The position numbers and the translations under genes were made by a program. From Capnocytophaga sp. oral taxon 878 (GTDB lineage: Bacteria; Bacteroidota; Bacteroidia; Flavobacteriales; Flavobacteriaceae), in contig NZ_CP027229.1 of the NCBI RefSeq assembly GCF_002999135.1, positions 496,001 through 560,000 of the forward strand: 64,000 nt of DNA, written 5' to 3'. Of this stretch, positions 50,545 to 59,691 are shown one piece after another. Every line of letters begins with the position of its first letter. The first letter of the stretch is position 1. The notes beneath the pieces were generated by a model, which worked only from the letters and a program-made list of their open reading frames with translations, ran no database searches and was not told the origin of the DNA.

Positions 50545-50563
50545 AAGAGTATATTTCGGGCTG

Positions 50564-50593
50564 CAAAGGTACGAATTAATTATCAAATGACAA
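50564..50593 (-). promoter_or_regulatory. Bacteroidota-type promoter of tgt operon
   Basis: On the minus strand TTG (50591-50593), 19 bp, TACCTTTG (50564-50571), 20 bp before the ATG. Confidence 0.8.
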
Positions 50594-51008
50594 TATTTAG
50601 GGGGTAGGTTTCGGGTTTTTTGGGGTAGGAGTTAGGTGATAGGTGAAAAATGAAGAAAATATGGTATTTGGCGATTTTTGTTGCGGATTATGCAAGGGGA
50701 GGGGGTGGAGGTTAATGGGGTGGGAATCAGGGAGGTGAGGGGTATCCTTCGTTTATAGTTCGTTTATCCTTCGTTATAGGTTCGTTTAAAGTAGGTAAAA
50801 GATAAGAGATAAGAGATAAGAGGGGTGGGGAAGAAAAGGCTGATTATTAATGTATTGTGTTATTGGGGAGGAAGATAGATGGAGGGTGAGGATTATTGAG
50901 AAAAATGCAATGAAAATGGAAAAATGATGAGAAATTGTTAGAACTTTAGGGGAGAGAAGAATGATGAAAAAATATAGAGAAAAGACAGTAAAAAAAGTTG
51001 TCTATTTA
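50594..51008. other. Divergent spacer between tgt and the ABC exporter genes
   Basis: Non-coding and purine-rich on the plus strand, with an 11-bp array at 50742-50790 and otherwise no recognised feature. Confidence 0.55.
50742..50790. repeat. 11-bp phased repeat array
   Basis: TATCC, then TTCGTTTATAG, TTCGTTTATCC, TTCGTTATAGG, TTCGTTTAAAG. Confidence 0.85.
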
Positions 51009-51038
51009 TTGTTTATTGATAATTATTTGTTATCTTTG
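51009..51038 (+). promoter_or_regulatory. Bacteroidota-type promoter of the ABC exporter-ppk-menD run
   Basis: TTG (51009-51011), 19 bp, TATCTTTG (51031-51038), 28 bp before the GTG start. Confidence 0.78.
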
Positions 51039-51066
51039 CACTCTGAAAAAATAAAGTATTAAGACT

Positions 51067-51996
51067 GTGGTTACAATAGAAAATATCTACAAAAAATATG
51101 GTGATTATACGGCACTCAACAACGTGTCGCTACATATTCCGAAGGGGAGTATCTTTGGGTTATTAGGACCCAATGGGGCGGGTAAGACCTCATTGATACG
51201 GATTATCAACCAAATAGTATTGCCCGATGAGGGTAAAGTGCTTTTTGATGCGGAGCCTTTGCAACCTAAACATACGGCGCAAATAGGTTACTTACCTGAA
51301 GAACGCGGTTTGTACAAAACGATGAAAGTAGGGGAGCAGGCTATGTATTTGGCGCAGCTGAAAGGATTGAGCAAAAATGAAGCGCGGGAGAGGCTTAAAT
51401 TTTGGTTTGAGCGGCTACAAATAGGGGACTGGTGGAACAAGAAGGTGCAAGAGCTTTCCAAAGGTATGGCACAAAAGATACAGTTTTTGGTAACGGTACT
51501 ACATCAGCCTAAACTACTTATTTTTGATGAGCCTTTTAGTGGTTTTGACCCTATTAACGCTAATATTATAAAAGACGAAATACTTTACTTACGCGAGCAA
51601 GGTGCTACTGTTATCTTTTCGACCCATAGGATGGAATCGGTAGAAGAACTGTGTGACCATATTGCGCTTATAAACAAATCACATAAAATATTGGACGGGA
51701 AGCTGATAGATATTAAACGAGCTTATAAAAATAACCAATATGAGGTAGGGTTAAAATTGCCTGAAGAGCAAAAGATGGTTCTTTTGGCAGAGCTTAAAGA
51801 TAAGTTTGAGGTGAGTGAAGCTAACTTTAAGACGCTGTATGATGAACTAAAATTATATATCAAACAGAAAGAAGGCGAAACAGCTAATAACTTATTGCAG
51901 TACCTTACTACAAAGGCAGAGGTGACACACTTTGTGGAATCGATTCCTACTGTTGATGAGATTTTTATATCAACCATAAATAAATTAGCAGATTAA
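51067..51996 (+). CDS. ABC transporter ATP-binding protein
   Basis: 309 residues from a GTG start (VTIENIYKKYGDYTAL). One ABC domain: P-loop GPNGAGKTSL, signature LSKGMAQKIQF, Walker B LLIFDEPFSGFDP, switch His in STHRMES. The C-terminal ~80 residues form an accessory domain of the kind found in NatA-like and DUF4162 transporters. It pairs with the permease that starts 1 bp after its stop. The substrate is unknown; Na+ or drug export are guesses from the NatAB resemblance. Confidence 0.9.
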   Translation: MVTIENIYKKYGDYTALNNVSLHIPKGSIFGLLGPNGAGKTSLIRIINQIVLPDEGKVLFDAEPLQPKHTAQIGYLPEERGLYKTMKVGEQAMYLAQLKGLSKNEARERLKFWFERLQIGDWWNKKVQELSKGMAQKIQFLVTVLHQPKLLIFDEPFSGFDPINANIIKDEILYLREQGATVIFSTHRMESVEELCDHIALINKSHKILDGKLIDIKRAYKNNQYEVGLKLPEEQKMVLLAELKDKFEVSEANFKTLYDELKLYIKQKEGETANNLLQYLTTKAEVTHFVESIPTVDEIFISTINKLAD

Positions 51997-51997
51997 T

Positions 51998-53278
51998 ATG
52001 AAACACTTAGCAATAATCACTCAACGAGAATATTTAAATAAAATACGCAATAAATCATTTATCATAATGACCTTTGTGAGTCCGCTAATAATGGTTATTT
52101 TTGCGGCACTGATTGCCTTTTTATCGGATATGAATAAAAAGAGTAAAGCCAAAGATGTAATGATATTGGATGAAAGTGGACTGTATACTAATACTTTTGA
52201 GAACACAGAGAATGTACACTTTGAATACCTTGCTAATACCTCGTTACAAGACGCACAAGCCGATGTGTTAGCGAAAAGCAAATATGGACTGCTGTATATT
52301 CCTGCAGAAAAAAGCAAGGCGGTAACTTTTTACAGTGAAGAATCGCCTTCGTTATCATTTACACAGGAGCTTACTAATGCTATGGAAGCTACTCTTTTCC
52401 AGTATAATCTGACCCAAAAAGGTATTGATAAAAGAGAAATAGATACGGCTAGATCTCGTATTGATGTAGAGTTACAAAACTTTACAGGTGAAAAATCTTC
52501 GGAGTTGAGCAGTGTTTTGAAAATAAGTATAGGTGGGATAGCAGGGTATATGATCTTAATGTTTATCATCATCTACGGAAATATGATTATGCGTAGTGTG
52601 ATTGAGGAGAAGACCAATAGGATTGTAGAAATCATAATTTCATCGGTAAAGCCTTTTGAATTGATGTTAGGTAAGATATTGGGAACTTCACTTGCAGGGC
52701 TTACTCAGTTTGCAATATGGATATTGATAGCAGGGGTACTACTGGCTTTGACACCAGCCTTCTTTAATGTAGAAGCAGCTAACCAAGTGGCAGGAGCCGC
52801 ACAGGGAGTATCAGCGTCTAAAATAGAATTATTAGTAGGCGCTTTGTATCATTTTCCTTTTGTAGAAACTTTTATATTGTTCTTGCTTTTCTTTGTAGGA
52901 GGTTTCTTGCTGTACAGTTCTCTGTACGCTATGGTAGGGGCTATGGTAGATAACGAAACGGATACCCAACAGTTTATGATGCCTATACTCATTCCGCTAA
53001 TGTTGGCTTTTTACGTAGGAGCTTTCTCGGTAATAGAAGAGCCTCACGGCACTATTTCGGTAGTATTCTCATACATACCATTTACATCGCCTGTGGTAAT
53101 GTTAATGCGTGTGCCTTTTGGGGTAGCGTGGTGGGAAGTACTAATCTCCTTGATACTGCTGTATCTCACTTTCTTTGGAATTATTAGACTATCCTCTAAA
53201 ATCTACCGTATAGGTATACTTATGTACGGCAAAAAGGCAAGCTATAAAGAAGTGTGGAAGTGGATTAAAATGAAGTAA
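51998..53278 (+). CDS. ABC transporter permease (NatB-like, ABC-2 type)
   Basis: 426 residues. One helix at about 22-45 (FIIMTFVSPLIMVIFAALIAF), a large extracytoplasmic region to about 175, then five or six membrane helices (about 180-405). The motif MRSVIEEKTNRIVEIIISSVKPFELMLGKI is diagnostic of the ABC-2/NatB family. It works with the ATPase immediately upstream. It ends 2 bp before ppk1, so the four genes to menD are probably one transcript. Confidence 0.9.
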   Translation: MKHLAIITQREYLNKIRNKSFIIMTFVSPLIMVIFAALIAFLSDMNKKSKAKDVMILDESGLYTNTFENTENVHFEYLANTSLQDAQADVLAKSKYGLLYIPAEKSKAVTFYSEESPSLSFTQELTNAMEATLFQYNLTQKGIDKREIDTARSRIDVELQNFTGEKSSELSSVLKISIGGIAGYMILMFIIIYGNMIMRSVIEEKTNRIVEIIISSVKPFELMLGKILGTSLAGLTQFAIWILIAGVLLALTPAFFNVEAANQVAGAAQGVSASKIELLVGALYHFPFVETFILFLLFFVGGFLLYSSLYAMVGAMVDNETDTQQFMMPILIPLMLAFYVGAFSVIEEPHGTISVVFSYIPFTSPVVMLMRVPFGVAWWEVLISLILLYLTFFGIIRLSSKIYRIGILMYGKKASYKEVWKWIKMK

Positions 53279-53280
53279 TA

Positions 53281-55386
53281 ATGAAAACAAATAACCTCTA
53301 TATAAACCGCGAAATAAGTTGGCTAAAGTTTAACGCACGTGTGCTGCAAGAGGCAGCAGATGAGCGAGTGCCCTTGTTGGAACGATTGCGCTTTGCTGGT
53401 ATTTTTTCCAATAACTTAGATGAGTTCTTTAAAGTGCGTTACGCTACTGTAAAACGAGTGGCTATGAATGAAGCCTCGGAAAAAGAATTGGGAGTGCATG
53501 CCAAGGAGCTATTGGAAGAAATAACCAAAGAGGTAATACAACTGCAAAATGAGAGTCTGAAAATTATAGCTTCTATTACTAAAGAATTAGAGAAAGAGCA
53601 GATATTTATAGTAGATGAAAAGACCTTATTGCCAGCACACGAATCGTTTGTAAATACTTATTTTTACGATAAGGTACGTCCAGCCCTTTTTACCATTATC
53701 CTGAATGATTTGGAAACCTTTCCACAATTGAAAGATGATGTGGCTTATTTGGCAGTGAAAATGACCTTAAAGGAAGATGAAGCGAAAGCATCGGGGGTGC
53801 AGAAGTTTTTTTCATCAAGAGCTTATAAAGAGAAAATACAATATGCACTAATAGAGCTGCCAACTACCCTTGATAGATTTATAGAACTACCGCAGCTGGG
53901 AGATAAACATTACATCATTATGCTAGATGATGTAATACGCTTTTGTTTGCACAAAATATTTAATATTTTTCATTACGAATCACTTACGGCTAATATGATT
54001 AAGATTACCCGTGATGCTGAATTGGATATTGACGATGATTTGAGCAAAAGCTTTATAGAAAAACTCTCGAGTAGTGTAGAAGGCAGACGCAGAGGAGAGC
54101 CAGTACGCTTTGTATACGACAAAACAATAGATGAGGATACACTGCACTTCCTTTTTGAAAAAATGGGTATTGTAAAGACAGATAGCGTTATACCAGGAGG
54201 CAGGTATCACAATAGACGGGACTTTATGAGCTTCCCAAGTTTAGGAAGAAAAGACCTTACTTATGCCCCTATACAACCATTGCCTGTAAAAGGACTTACC
54301 TCTGAAGAGAGTTTGCTAAAGAAGATAGCAGAAAAGGACTATCTGCAATATGCTCCTTACCATACTTTTTCAAATATTATATGGTTTTTACGTGAAGCGG
54401 CTTTAGACCCTAAAGTAAAATCGGTGAAAATTACCATTTACCGTTTGGCTAAAAACTCACAAGTAGTGAACTCACTTATAAATGCAGTAAAGAACGGTAA
54501 GAAAGTAACTGTACAGATAGAACTGCAAGCCCGATTTGACGAAGAATCGAACATACGATATGCAGAACAACTTAAAGCTGAAGGGGTAAAACTTATTTTT
54601 GGTGTAAAAGGGTTAAAAGTACATAGCAAAATATGTGTGATAGAACGCAAAGAGGGTAAAGAACTGAAACGTTATGGCTTTATTAGTACAGGTAACTTTA
54701 ATGAAAGTACAGCTAAAATATACACTGATTACACGCTATTTACTGCTAATCAAGAACTACTGAAAGAAGTGAACAAAGTGTTTAACTTTTTTGATACTAA
54801 CTATAATGTACAGAAGTATAAACACCTTATTGTATCACCTCACTATACCAAAAAGCAACTGCGCCAGCTTATAGATGAAGAGATTAAGAATGCTAAAGCA
54901 GGTAAAGAAGCTTATATAAAACTGAAGATGAATAATATCACCAGCTATAAGATGATTGATAAACTGTACGAAGCTAGTTGTGCGGGGGTAAAAATACAGA
55001 TGATAGTGAGAGGTATTTGTTGCTTAGTACCCGGAATCCAAGGTATGAGTGAAAATATAGAGGTGATAAGTATAGTAGATAAGTTTTTGGAACACCCGCG
55101 TCTTTTTATCTTTGGTAATGCTGGAGCTCCTAAAGTATATATATCATCTGCTGATTGGATGACACGTAATATATCATTTAGGGTAGAGGTGGGGTGCCCT
55201 ATTTATGATGAGACTATTAAGCAAGAACTTATTGATACTTTTGAAATAAGCTGGGCCGATAATGTAAAAGCCCGCATAATAAACCAAGCACAAGATAATA
55301 CTTATAGACCTCATACAACCCCAGCTTTGCGTTCGCAAGTAGCCTTATATGAATATTATCAGCAAAAAAACAAGCTAACGGAATAG
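53281..55386 (+). CDS. ppk1: Polyphosphate kinase 1
   Basis: 701 residues. It makes polyphosphate from ATP. N-terminal helical region with INREISWLKFNARVLQEA, then two PLD-like catalytic domains. The phosphorylated His is probably His448 in KVHSKICVIE, followed by STGNFNESTAKIYTDY; the later block with GICCLVPGIQGMSENIEV and RLFIFGNAG is also typical. Length is normal. menD starts on the base after the stop codon. Confidence 0.97.
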   Translation: MKTNNLYINREISWLKFNARVLQEAADERVPLLERLRFAGIFSNNLDEFFKVRYATVKRVAMNEASEKELGVHAKELLEEITKEVIQLQNESLKIIASITKELEKEQIFIVDEKTLLPAHESFVNTYFYDKVRPALFTIILNDLETFPQLKDDVAYLAVKMTLKEDEAKASGVQKFFSSRAYKEKIQYALIELPTTLDRFIELPQLGDKHYIIMLDDVIRFCLHKIFNIFHYESLTANMIKITRDAELDIDDDLSKSFIEKLSSSVEGRRRGEPVRFVYDKTIDEDTLHFLFEKMGIVKTDSVIPGGRYHNRRDFMSFPSLGRKDLTYAPIQPLPVKGLTSEESLLKKIAEKDYLQYAPYHTFSNIIWFLREAALDPKVKSVKITIYRLAKNSQVVNSLINAVKNGKKVTVQIELQARFDEESNIRYAEQLKAEGVKLIFGVKGLKVHSKICVIERKEGKELKRYGFISTGNFNESTAKIYTDYTLFTANQELLKEVNKVFNFFDTNYNVQKYKHLIVSPHYTKKQLRQLIDEEIKNAKAGKEAYIKLKMNNITSYKMIDKLYEASCAGVKIQMIVRGICCLVPGIQGMSENIEVISIVDKFLEHPRLFIFGNAGAPKVYISSADWMTRNISFRVEVGCPIYDETIKQELIDTFEISWADNVKARIINQAQDNTYRPHTTPALRSQVALYEYYQQKNKLTE

Positions 55387-57060
55387 ATGAAACGACCCCA
55401 ACTCAAATTAGCTCAATACGTAATAGAAGCCTGTAAAGCTAAAGAAATAAAACATATAGTTATATCACCAGGTTCGCGCAATGCCCCCCTTACTATAGGC
55501 TTTGCTAATAACCCTTATTTTACTTGTTATAGTGTGGTAGATGAGCGTTGTGCAGCTTTTTTTGCACTTGGTATTGCCCAACAAACTAAGCAACCAGTAG
55601 CAGTAGTATGTACTTCGGGTTCGGCATTACTGAACTATTATCCCGCTTTTTCGGAAGCTTTTTATAGCAATATTCCTTTGGTGGTTATATCGGCTGACCG
55701 TCCTACTAACAAAATAGATATAGGCGATGGGCAAACTATACGCCAAGTGAATGTATTGGCTAACCATAGTGCTTATAATGCGAATCTATCGGATGAGGGA
55801 TATAGTGATAAAAGTAACTTTTATGAGCTGAATAGCGCTTTAAATACTGCTATAGAACAACAGTTGCCAGTGCATATTAATGTGCCTTTTGAAGAGCCAC
55901 TATACCTTACTACAGAAGAGCGTTTTCTATTTGATAATATTCCTGCAAAACAATGTAGCCCCATTATTAATGAGGCTAAAGCACTTGAATTTATCAAACA
56001 TTGGAATGCTTCGGCTAAGAAAATGGTATTAGTAGGAGTATTGCCCCCTAATAGTGTAGAGGCTGAGTATGTAGAAAGGCTAGCTAAAGATCCTTCTGTT
56101 TTGGTACTTACTGAAACTACATCGAACTTACATCACACGCATTTTACTCCTTATATTGATAAGTTGCTTACTTATACTGAAAAAGATCCGGCCTTACGTG
56201 AGGCGTTGCGACCAGATTTACTGCTTACCTTTGGAGGATTGGTAGTTTCTAAGAAAATAAAGCAGTTTTTGCGTGGAATAAAGCCTTCTTATCATTACAA
56301 TATTGATTTACATCAGGGGTATGACTCATATAACTGCCTTACAGCTCATTTTAAAGTAGATATTAATACATTTTTTAAGAAATTAGGACATTACTTGCTG
56401 GTAGTGCCTTCGACATATCAGCAGCAATGGCTTAAAGTGAAAAATGAAATACAACAAATACACTTGGAATATGTGGCTGATGCTCCTTATTCAGACCTAA
56501 AAGTGTACAGTGAGCTTTTTGCTAACATACCTAATGATTACGTGGTACAGATAAGTAACAGTTCGGCTATTAGGTATGCCCAACTAATGAAAGCTAATCC
56601 TTCATTGCAGGTATTTTGTAATAGGGGTACTAGTGGTATAGATGGTAGTATGAGTACTGCCATAGGGGCAGCTGTAGGTAGTGCTAAACCTACAGTGCTT
56701 ATTACTGGTGATTTGAGTTTTTTTTATGATAGTAATGCCCTTTGGAACCGTTATATTCCTAATAATTTTAGGGTCATATTGATTAACAACCAAGGGGGAG
56801 GAATCTTTAGAATATTGCCAGGAGATAAAGCTGATCCTAATTTTGAATACTTCTTTGAAACCCCTCATAAACTTACAGCTGAACATTTTTGCAAAATGTA
56901 TGATATTGCTTATCAAGTAACTAATAATATAACTGATTTGCAGAAAGTTATGGTTGATTTTTACACGCCTTCGGTTACACCTAAGCTATTAGAAATACAT
57001 ACCCCAAGGAAAATAAATGATAAAGTTTTGTTAAAATATTTTGAGGTATTAAAAAAATGA
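55387..57060 (+). CDS. menD: SEPHCHC synthase MenD
   Basis: 557 residues. A thiamine-diphosphate enzyme that joins 2-oxoglutarate to isochorismate in menaquinone synthesis. N-terminal SPGSRNAPLTIGFANN, VVCTSGSALLNYYPAFSEAFYS-type segments and ISADRP, then C-terminal GTSGIDGSMSTAIGAA and the ThDP/Mg motif beginning GDLSFFYDSNALWN and continuing to NNQGGGIFRILPG. Other men genes are not in the window. Its link with ppk1 is positional only. Confidence 0.97.
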   Translation: MKRPQLKLAQYVIEACKAKEIKHIVISPGSRNAPLTIGFANNPYFTCYSVVDERCAAFFALGIAQQTKQPVAVVCTSGSALLNYYPAFSEAFYSNIPLVVISADRPTNKIDIGDGQTIRQVNVLANHSAYNANLSDEGYSDKSNFYELNSALNTAIEQQLPVHINVPFEEPLYLTTEERFLFDNIPAKQCSPIINEAKALEFIKHWNASAKKMVLVGVLPPNSVEAEYVERLAKDPSVLVLTETTSNLHHTHFTPYIDKLLTYTEKDPALREALRPDLLLTFGGLVVSKKIKQFLRGIKPSYHYNIDLHQGYDSYNCLTAHFKVDINTFFKKLGHYLLVVPSTYQQQWLKVKNEIQQIHLEYVADAPYSDLKVYSELFANIPNDYVVQISNSSAIRYAQLMKANPSLQVFCNRGTSGIDGSMSTAIGAAVGSAKPTVLITGDLSFFYDSNALWNRYIPNNFRVILINNQGGGIFRILPGDKADPNFEYFFETPHKLTAEHFCKMYDIAYQVTNNITDLQKVMVDFYTPSVTPKLLEIHTPRKINDKVLLKYFEVLKK

Positions 57061-57098
57061 GTAATTTTACGGCATTAATTTTAAATATGTAAAAAATT

Positions 57099-57446
57099 AT
57101 GAGTAAACGTGATGAACTTATCGCTGTGTACACCAAAGATTTGAAAGAAAAATGTGGTGAAGCAAATCCTGATGTTGATTTCTTAACAAAGGTAACTGTA
57201 GGATTAGGTCCTTCTATTTACAATGATGATGCTTCAAAGGTATCAGGTTCTGATCAAACTGAGTTAGATCGTGTAAAACAAAACTTTTTGATTAAAAAAT
57301 TAGGTCTTACCGACAGTCCTGAATTAGACAAAGCTATCAATAGTGTAATAGAAAAATACGGTAAATCAAACAGAAACAAACACCGTGCAGTAGTCTATTA
57401 TTTGTTGGCTAAACACTTTAAGAAAGAAAGCGTTTACAACAAGTAA
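57099..57446 (+). CDS. DUF2853 family protein
   Basis: 115 residues, small and soluble. It has the DUF2853 pattern: MSKRDELIAVYTKDLKEKCG, LTKVTVGLGPSIYNDDASKV, then ELDRVKQNFLIKKLGL and KHRAVVYYLLAKHFKKE. Function unknown. It is 38 bp after menD and is followed by a strong terminator, so it ends the transcription unit. Confidence 0.9.
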   Translation: MSKRDELIAVYTKDLKEKCGEANPDVDFLTKVTVGLGPSIYNDDASKVSGSDQTELDRVKQNFLIKKLGLTDSPELDKAINSVIEKYGKSNRNKHRAVVYYLLAKHFKKESVYNK

Positions 57447-57455
57447 AAACAACTT

Positions 57456-57497
57456 TTAAAAGGCTGTTCAAGATAATATTGGACAGCCTTTTTTTTA
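57456..57497 (+). terminator. Terminator after the DUF2853 gene
   Basis: Stem AAAGGCTGTTC/GGACAGCCTTT followed by a T run. Confidence 0.9.
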
Positions 57498-57525
57498 ACC
57501 TTTTCATATCAGTTGAATTAGAGAA

Positions 57526-58596
57526 ATGGATAAAATCGGTAGGAGATTTTCCCCAAGAATGGATAAAAAACAAAAACTACAATTCCACAAACGTATTGCA
57601 ACAGGACTCTTCTTCCTGATGCTTGCCCTTTATATAGGGGCTGTAATACTTCAAAATAAAGCCCCTGAACTTAGTTTTGTAGGCTATATAAAAGCCTTTG
57701 CTGAAGCTGCTATGGTAGGAGCTCTTGCAGATTGGTTTGCTGTTACGGCACTTTTTCACAAGCCCTTGGGGCTTAATATTCCGCATACTAACCTTATAGA
57801 AGCTCATAAAAATGATATAGGAGAGAACTTAGGCTCATTTGTGGTAGAAAACTTTTTAAAGCCCCAACAAATACGGCCTTATATTACTCATATTAGGGTT
57901 TCGACTTTTGTTATAGAATGGCTTTCAAATAAAAATACGGCTACTAAAATAAATGAGATGGTAAAAGAAAGTCCGCTGAAAGGTAAAGTAGCTAATTGGC
58001 TTACTACTCTTATTGATGATAACCAACATCAGCCTTTTGTAGGGCAAGCTTTTGAGAAAGTAGCGGCTTATTTAAATACTCATAAGGAAATTATTGAGAG
58101 TGAGATAGATAACCAGTTTCCACCCCTTATTCCGTCGTTTATAAAAGATTCTATTATTCGGAAGGTAAGTAATGGACTTTATGAGTTTATAAGCAAGGCT
58201 TCGACAAACCAATATCATCCTATTAGAACTGAAATTACAGCGCAGCTATACGCTTTGGCTAATAAACTGAATAGTACTGAATGGGAAGTTCCTATAGCCC
58301 AGCTGCTGCAAACAAGTATTAGCAAACTTACTGCTGAACTGAAACAAAACACAAACTTACAACAACAAATAGATATTTGGGCACAGAAAACGGCTTATCA
58401 GTTTGTGTTGCGAAACAAAGAAGAAGTGGGTAGGCTTATCAGTAGTACGGTATCCCAATGGGAAGGGCGTGAGCTTAGCAAGAAATTAGAGCTTGAAGTA
58501 GGTAAAGACCTTCAGTTTATTCGTATTAATGGTACCTTAGTGGGTGGTATGGTTGGGTTACTGATTTACTGGTTTACTCATTTATTTGCTAATTGA
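57526..58596 (+). CDS. DUF445 family membrane protein
   Basis: 356 residues. Two hydrophobic N-terminal segments (about 26-46 and 52-78, the latter including AFAEAAMVGALADWFAVTALF) and one at the C-terminus (about 337-352), with a long helical domain between. ADWFAVTALFHKPLGLNIPHT is the DUF445 signature. Function unknown. A second start at 57559 (MDKKQKL) is possible and would remove 11 residues. Confidence 0.88.
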   Translation: MDKIGRRFSPRMDKKQKLQFHKRIATGLFFLMLALYIGAVILQNKAPELSFVGYIKAFAEAAMVGALADWFAVTALFHKPLGLNIPHTNLIEAHKNDIGENLGSFVVENFLKPQQIRPYITHIRVSTFVIEWLSNKNTATKINEMVKESPLKGKVANWLTTLIDDNQHQPFVGQAFEKVAAYLNTHKEIIESEIDNQFPPLIPSFIKDSIIRKVSNGLYEFISKASTNQYHPIRTEITAQLYALANKLNSTEWEVPIAQLLQTSISKLTAELKQNTNLQQQIDIWAQKTAYQFVLRNKEEVGRLISSTVSQWEGRELSKKLELEVGKDLQFIRINGTLVGGMVGLLIYWFTHLFAN

Positions 58597-58600
58597 TAAT

Positions 58601-58630
58601 TTGTTAATTAGCTAATTATGTGTATCTTTG
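58601..58630 (+). promoter_or_regulatory. Bacteroidota-type promoter of the beta-barrel gene
   Basis: TTG (58601-58603), 19 bp, TATCTTTG (58623-58630), 20 bp before the ATG at 58650. Confidence 0.78.
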
Positions 58631-58649
58631 TATTTTAAAAATAAATATT

Positions 58650-59213
58650 ATGAACAAATCATCATTTATTACTTCTCGTTTTTTGTTGGCATTAGTGTTT
58701 TTTGCCATTAGCTATTTGGCTCAAGCTCAAAGTCCTAATATTTTATCACCTTCATACCAAAACAGCAATGGTTTGGGTGGTTTTACTTATGGTGGTAATG
58801 TAGGTATTAACTACAATACTTATGGTTTTGGGCTTGATTTATCTCCTCGTTTGGGTTATAAAATAACTAATGATCTTGAAATTGCTGCTATTGTGAATGG
58901 TTCATTACATCATACGGAATACTATAGGAATTTATCTCTTTCGGTAGGTCCGGCTTTGTCTTATTATTTGGGACGTGTGGTTTATTTGACGACTTCATAT
59001 CAGCATTATTTTGTTTCGCAGAAAAGCAAATTGTATAATAATACCTATAATACTGAAGAGGATGCTTTGTATGTGGGGGGTGGTTATATGCAGCAGTTAG
59101 GTGATAATGTTTATTTGCAGATAGGGGCTACTTATAATGTGCTTTATAAGAGCGATAGTAGTATTTTTAGTACAGGATTTGTGCCTAATATAGGGATAGT
59201 GATAGGGCTATAA
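58650..59213 (+). CDS. Outer-membrane beta-barrel protein
   Basis: 187 residues from the ATG at 58650 (an upstream in-frame start lies in the promoter). Signal peptide to about residue 27, ending AQAQ. The mature part has alternating aromatic/glycine beta strands (LGGFTYGGNVGINYNTYGFGLDLSPRLGY cut at Gly-Phe turns; LQIGATYNVLYK) typical of eight-stranded barrels. Specific function unknown. A terminator follows. Confidence 0.82.
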   Translation: MNKSSFITSRFLLALVFFAISYLAQAQSPNILSPSYQNSNGLGGFTYGGNVGINYNTYGFGLDLSPRLGYKITNDLEIAAIVNGSLHHTEYYRNLSLSVGPALSYYLGRVVYLTTSYQHYFVSQKSKLYNNTYNTEEDALYVGGGYMQQLGDNVYLQIGATYNVLYKSDSSIFSTGFVPNIGIVIGL

Positions 59214-59283
59214 AAGCACCGCTTAATTCTTGCTATTTATAGGATAAGAGCCTTTGTTATTTTGGGGAAAAATAGAAAGATAT

Positions 59284-59328
59284 ACTGTTTTCGGAGCATT
59301 TTTTAGATGCTTAGAAAACAGTTTTTTT
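59284..59328 (+). terminator. Terminator after the beta-barrel gene
   Basis: Stem ACTGTTTTC/GAAAACAGT with an inner AGCAT/ATGCT pairing and seven Ts. Confidence 0.85.
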
Positions 59329-59370
59329 GTGCTTATTATTTACTATATACAGTAGTAAAATCTGACCAAC

Positions 59371-59426
59371 TATCCTTCGTTTATAGTTCGTTTATCCTTC
59401 GTTATTCGTTCGTTCATCCTATAAGG
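59371..59426. repeat. 11-bp phased repeat array
   Basis: TATCC, then TTCGTTTATAG, TTCGTTTATCC, TTCGTTATTCG, TTCGTTCATCC and TATAAGG. The preceding ACCAAC is shared with the array before clpB. Confidence 0.88.
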
Positions 59427-59505
59427 TAGTTTTAAGATGTTTTTGGGTGAGAAGAAGTTTGCTTAGGGATTTTGTGTATTTGACTTAAAAAAGATTTATT
59501 ATTAA

Positions 59506-59535
59506 TTGCATATTGATATTTATTTTGTACCTTTG
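59506..59535 (+). promoter_or_regulatory. Bacteroidota-type promoter of metK
   Basis: TTG (59506-59508), 19 bp, TACCTTTG (59528-59535). It puts the transcript start near 59542, just before the riboswitch. Confidence 0.8.
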
Positions 59536-59552
59536 CAGCCGAAAGTAATAAT

Positions 59553-59617
59553 CAAGAGGACAAATTTGTACTGATTGCAACCTCTTGGGGTACTCCCCGA
59601 AAAATGCTAAAACAGTA
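59553..59617 (+). promoter_or_regulatory. SAM-II-type riboswitch in the metK leader
   Basis: Stem P1 CAAGAGG (59553-59559) pairs with CCTCTTG (59581-59587). The loop carries TACTG-ATTGCAA just before the 3' strand. Downstream, GCTAAA (59606-59611) is followed by CAGTA (59613-59617), which pairs with TACTG (59569-59573) to make the H-type pseudoknot. This order is that of the SAM-II (and related SAM-V) aptamer. A small extra hairpin GGGG-TACT-CCCC lies in the linker. Position before metK fits feedback by S-adenosylmethionine. Confidence 0.82.
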
Positions 59618-59691
59618 ATATTTACTTGCTTTTCCGCTTAGTACCCCTTCCGCCATTGCAAATAGGCCTCTTCTAAAATATATTTATACCA

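Larger units (their letters stand above)
59214..59505. other. Spacer upstream of metK
   Basis: About 290 bp with the barrel-gene terminator at 59284 and an 11-bp array at 59371. Nothing else was recognised before the metK promoter. Confidence 0.55.
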
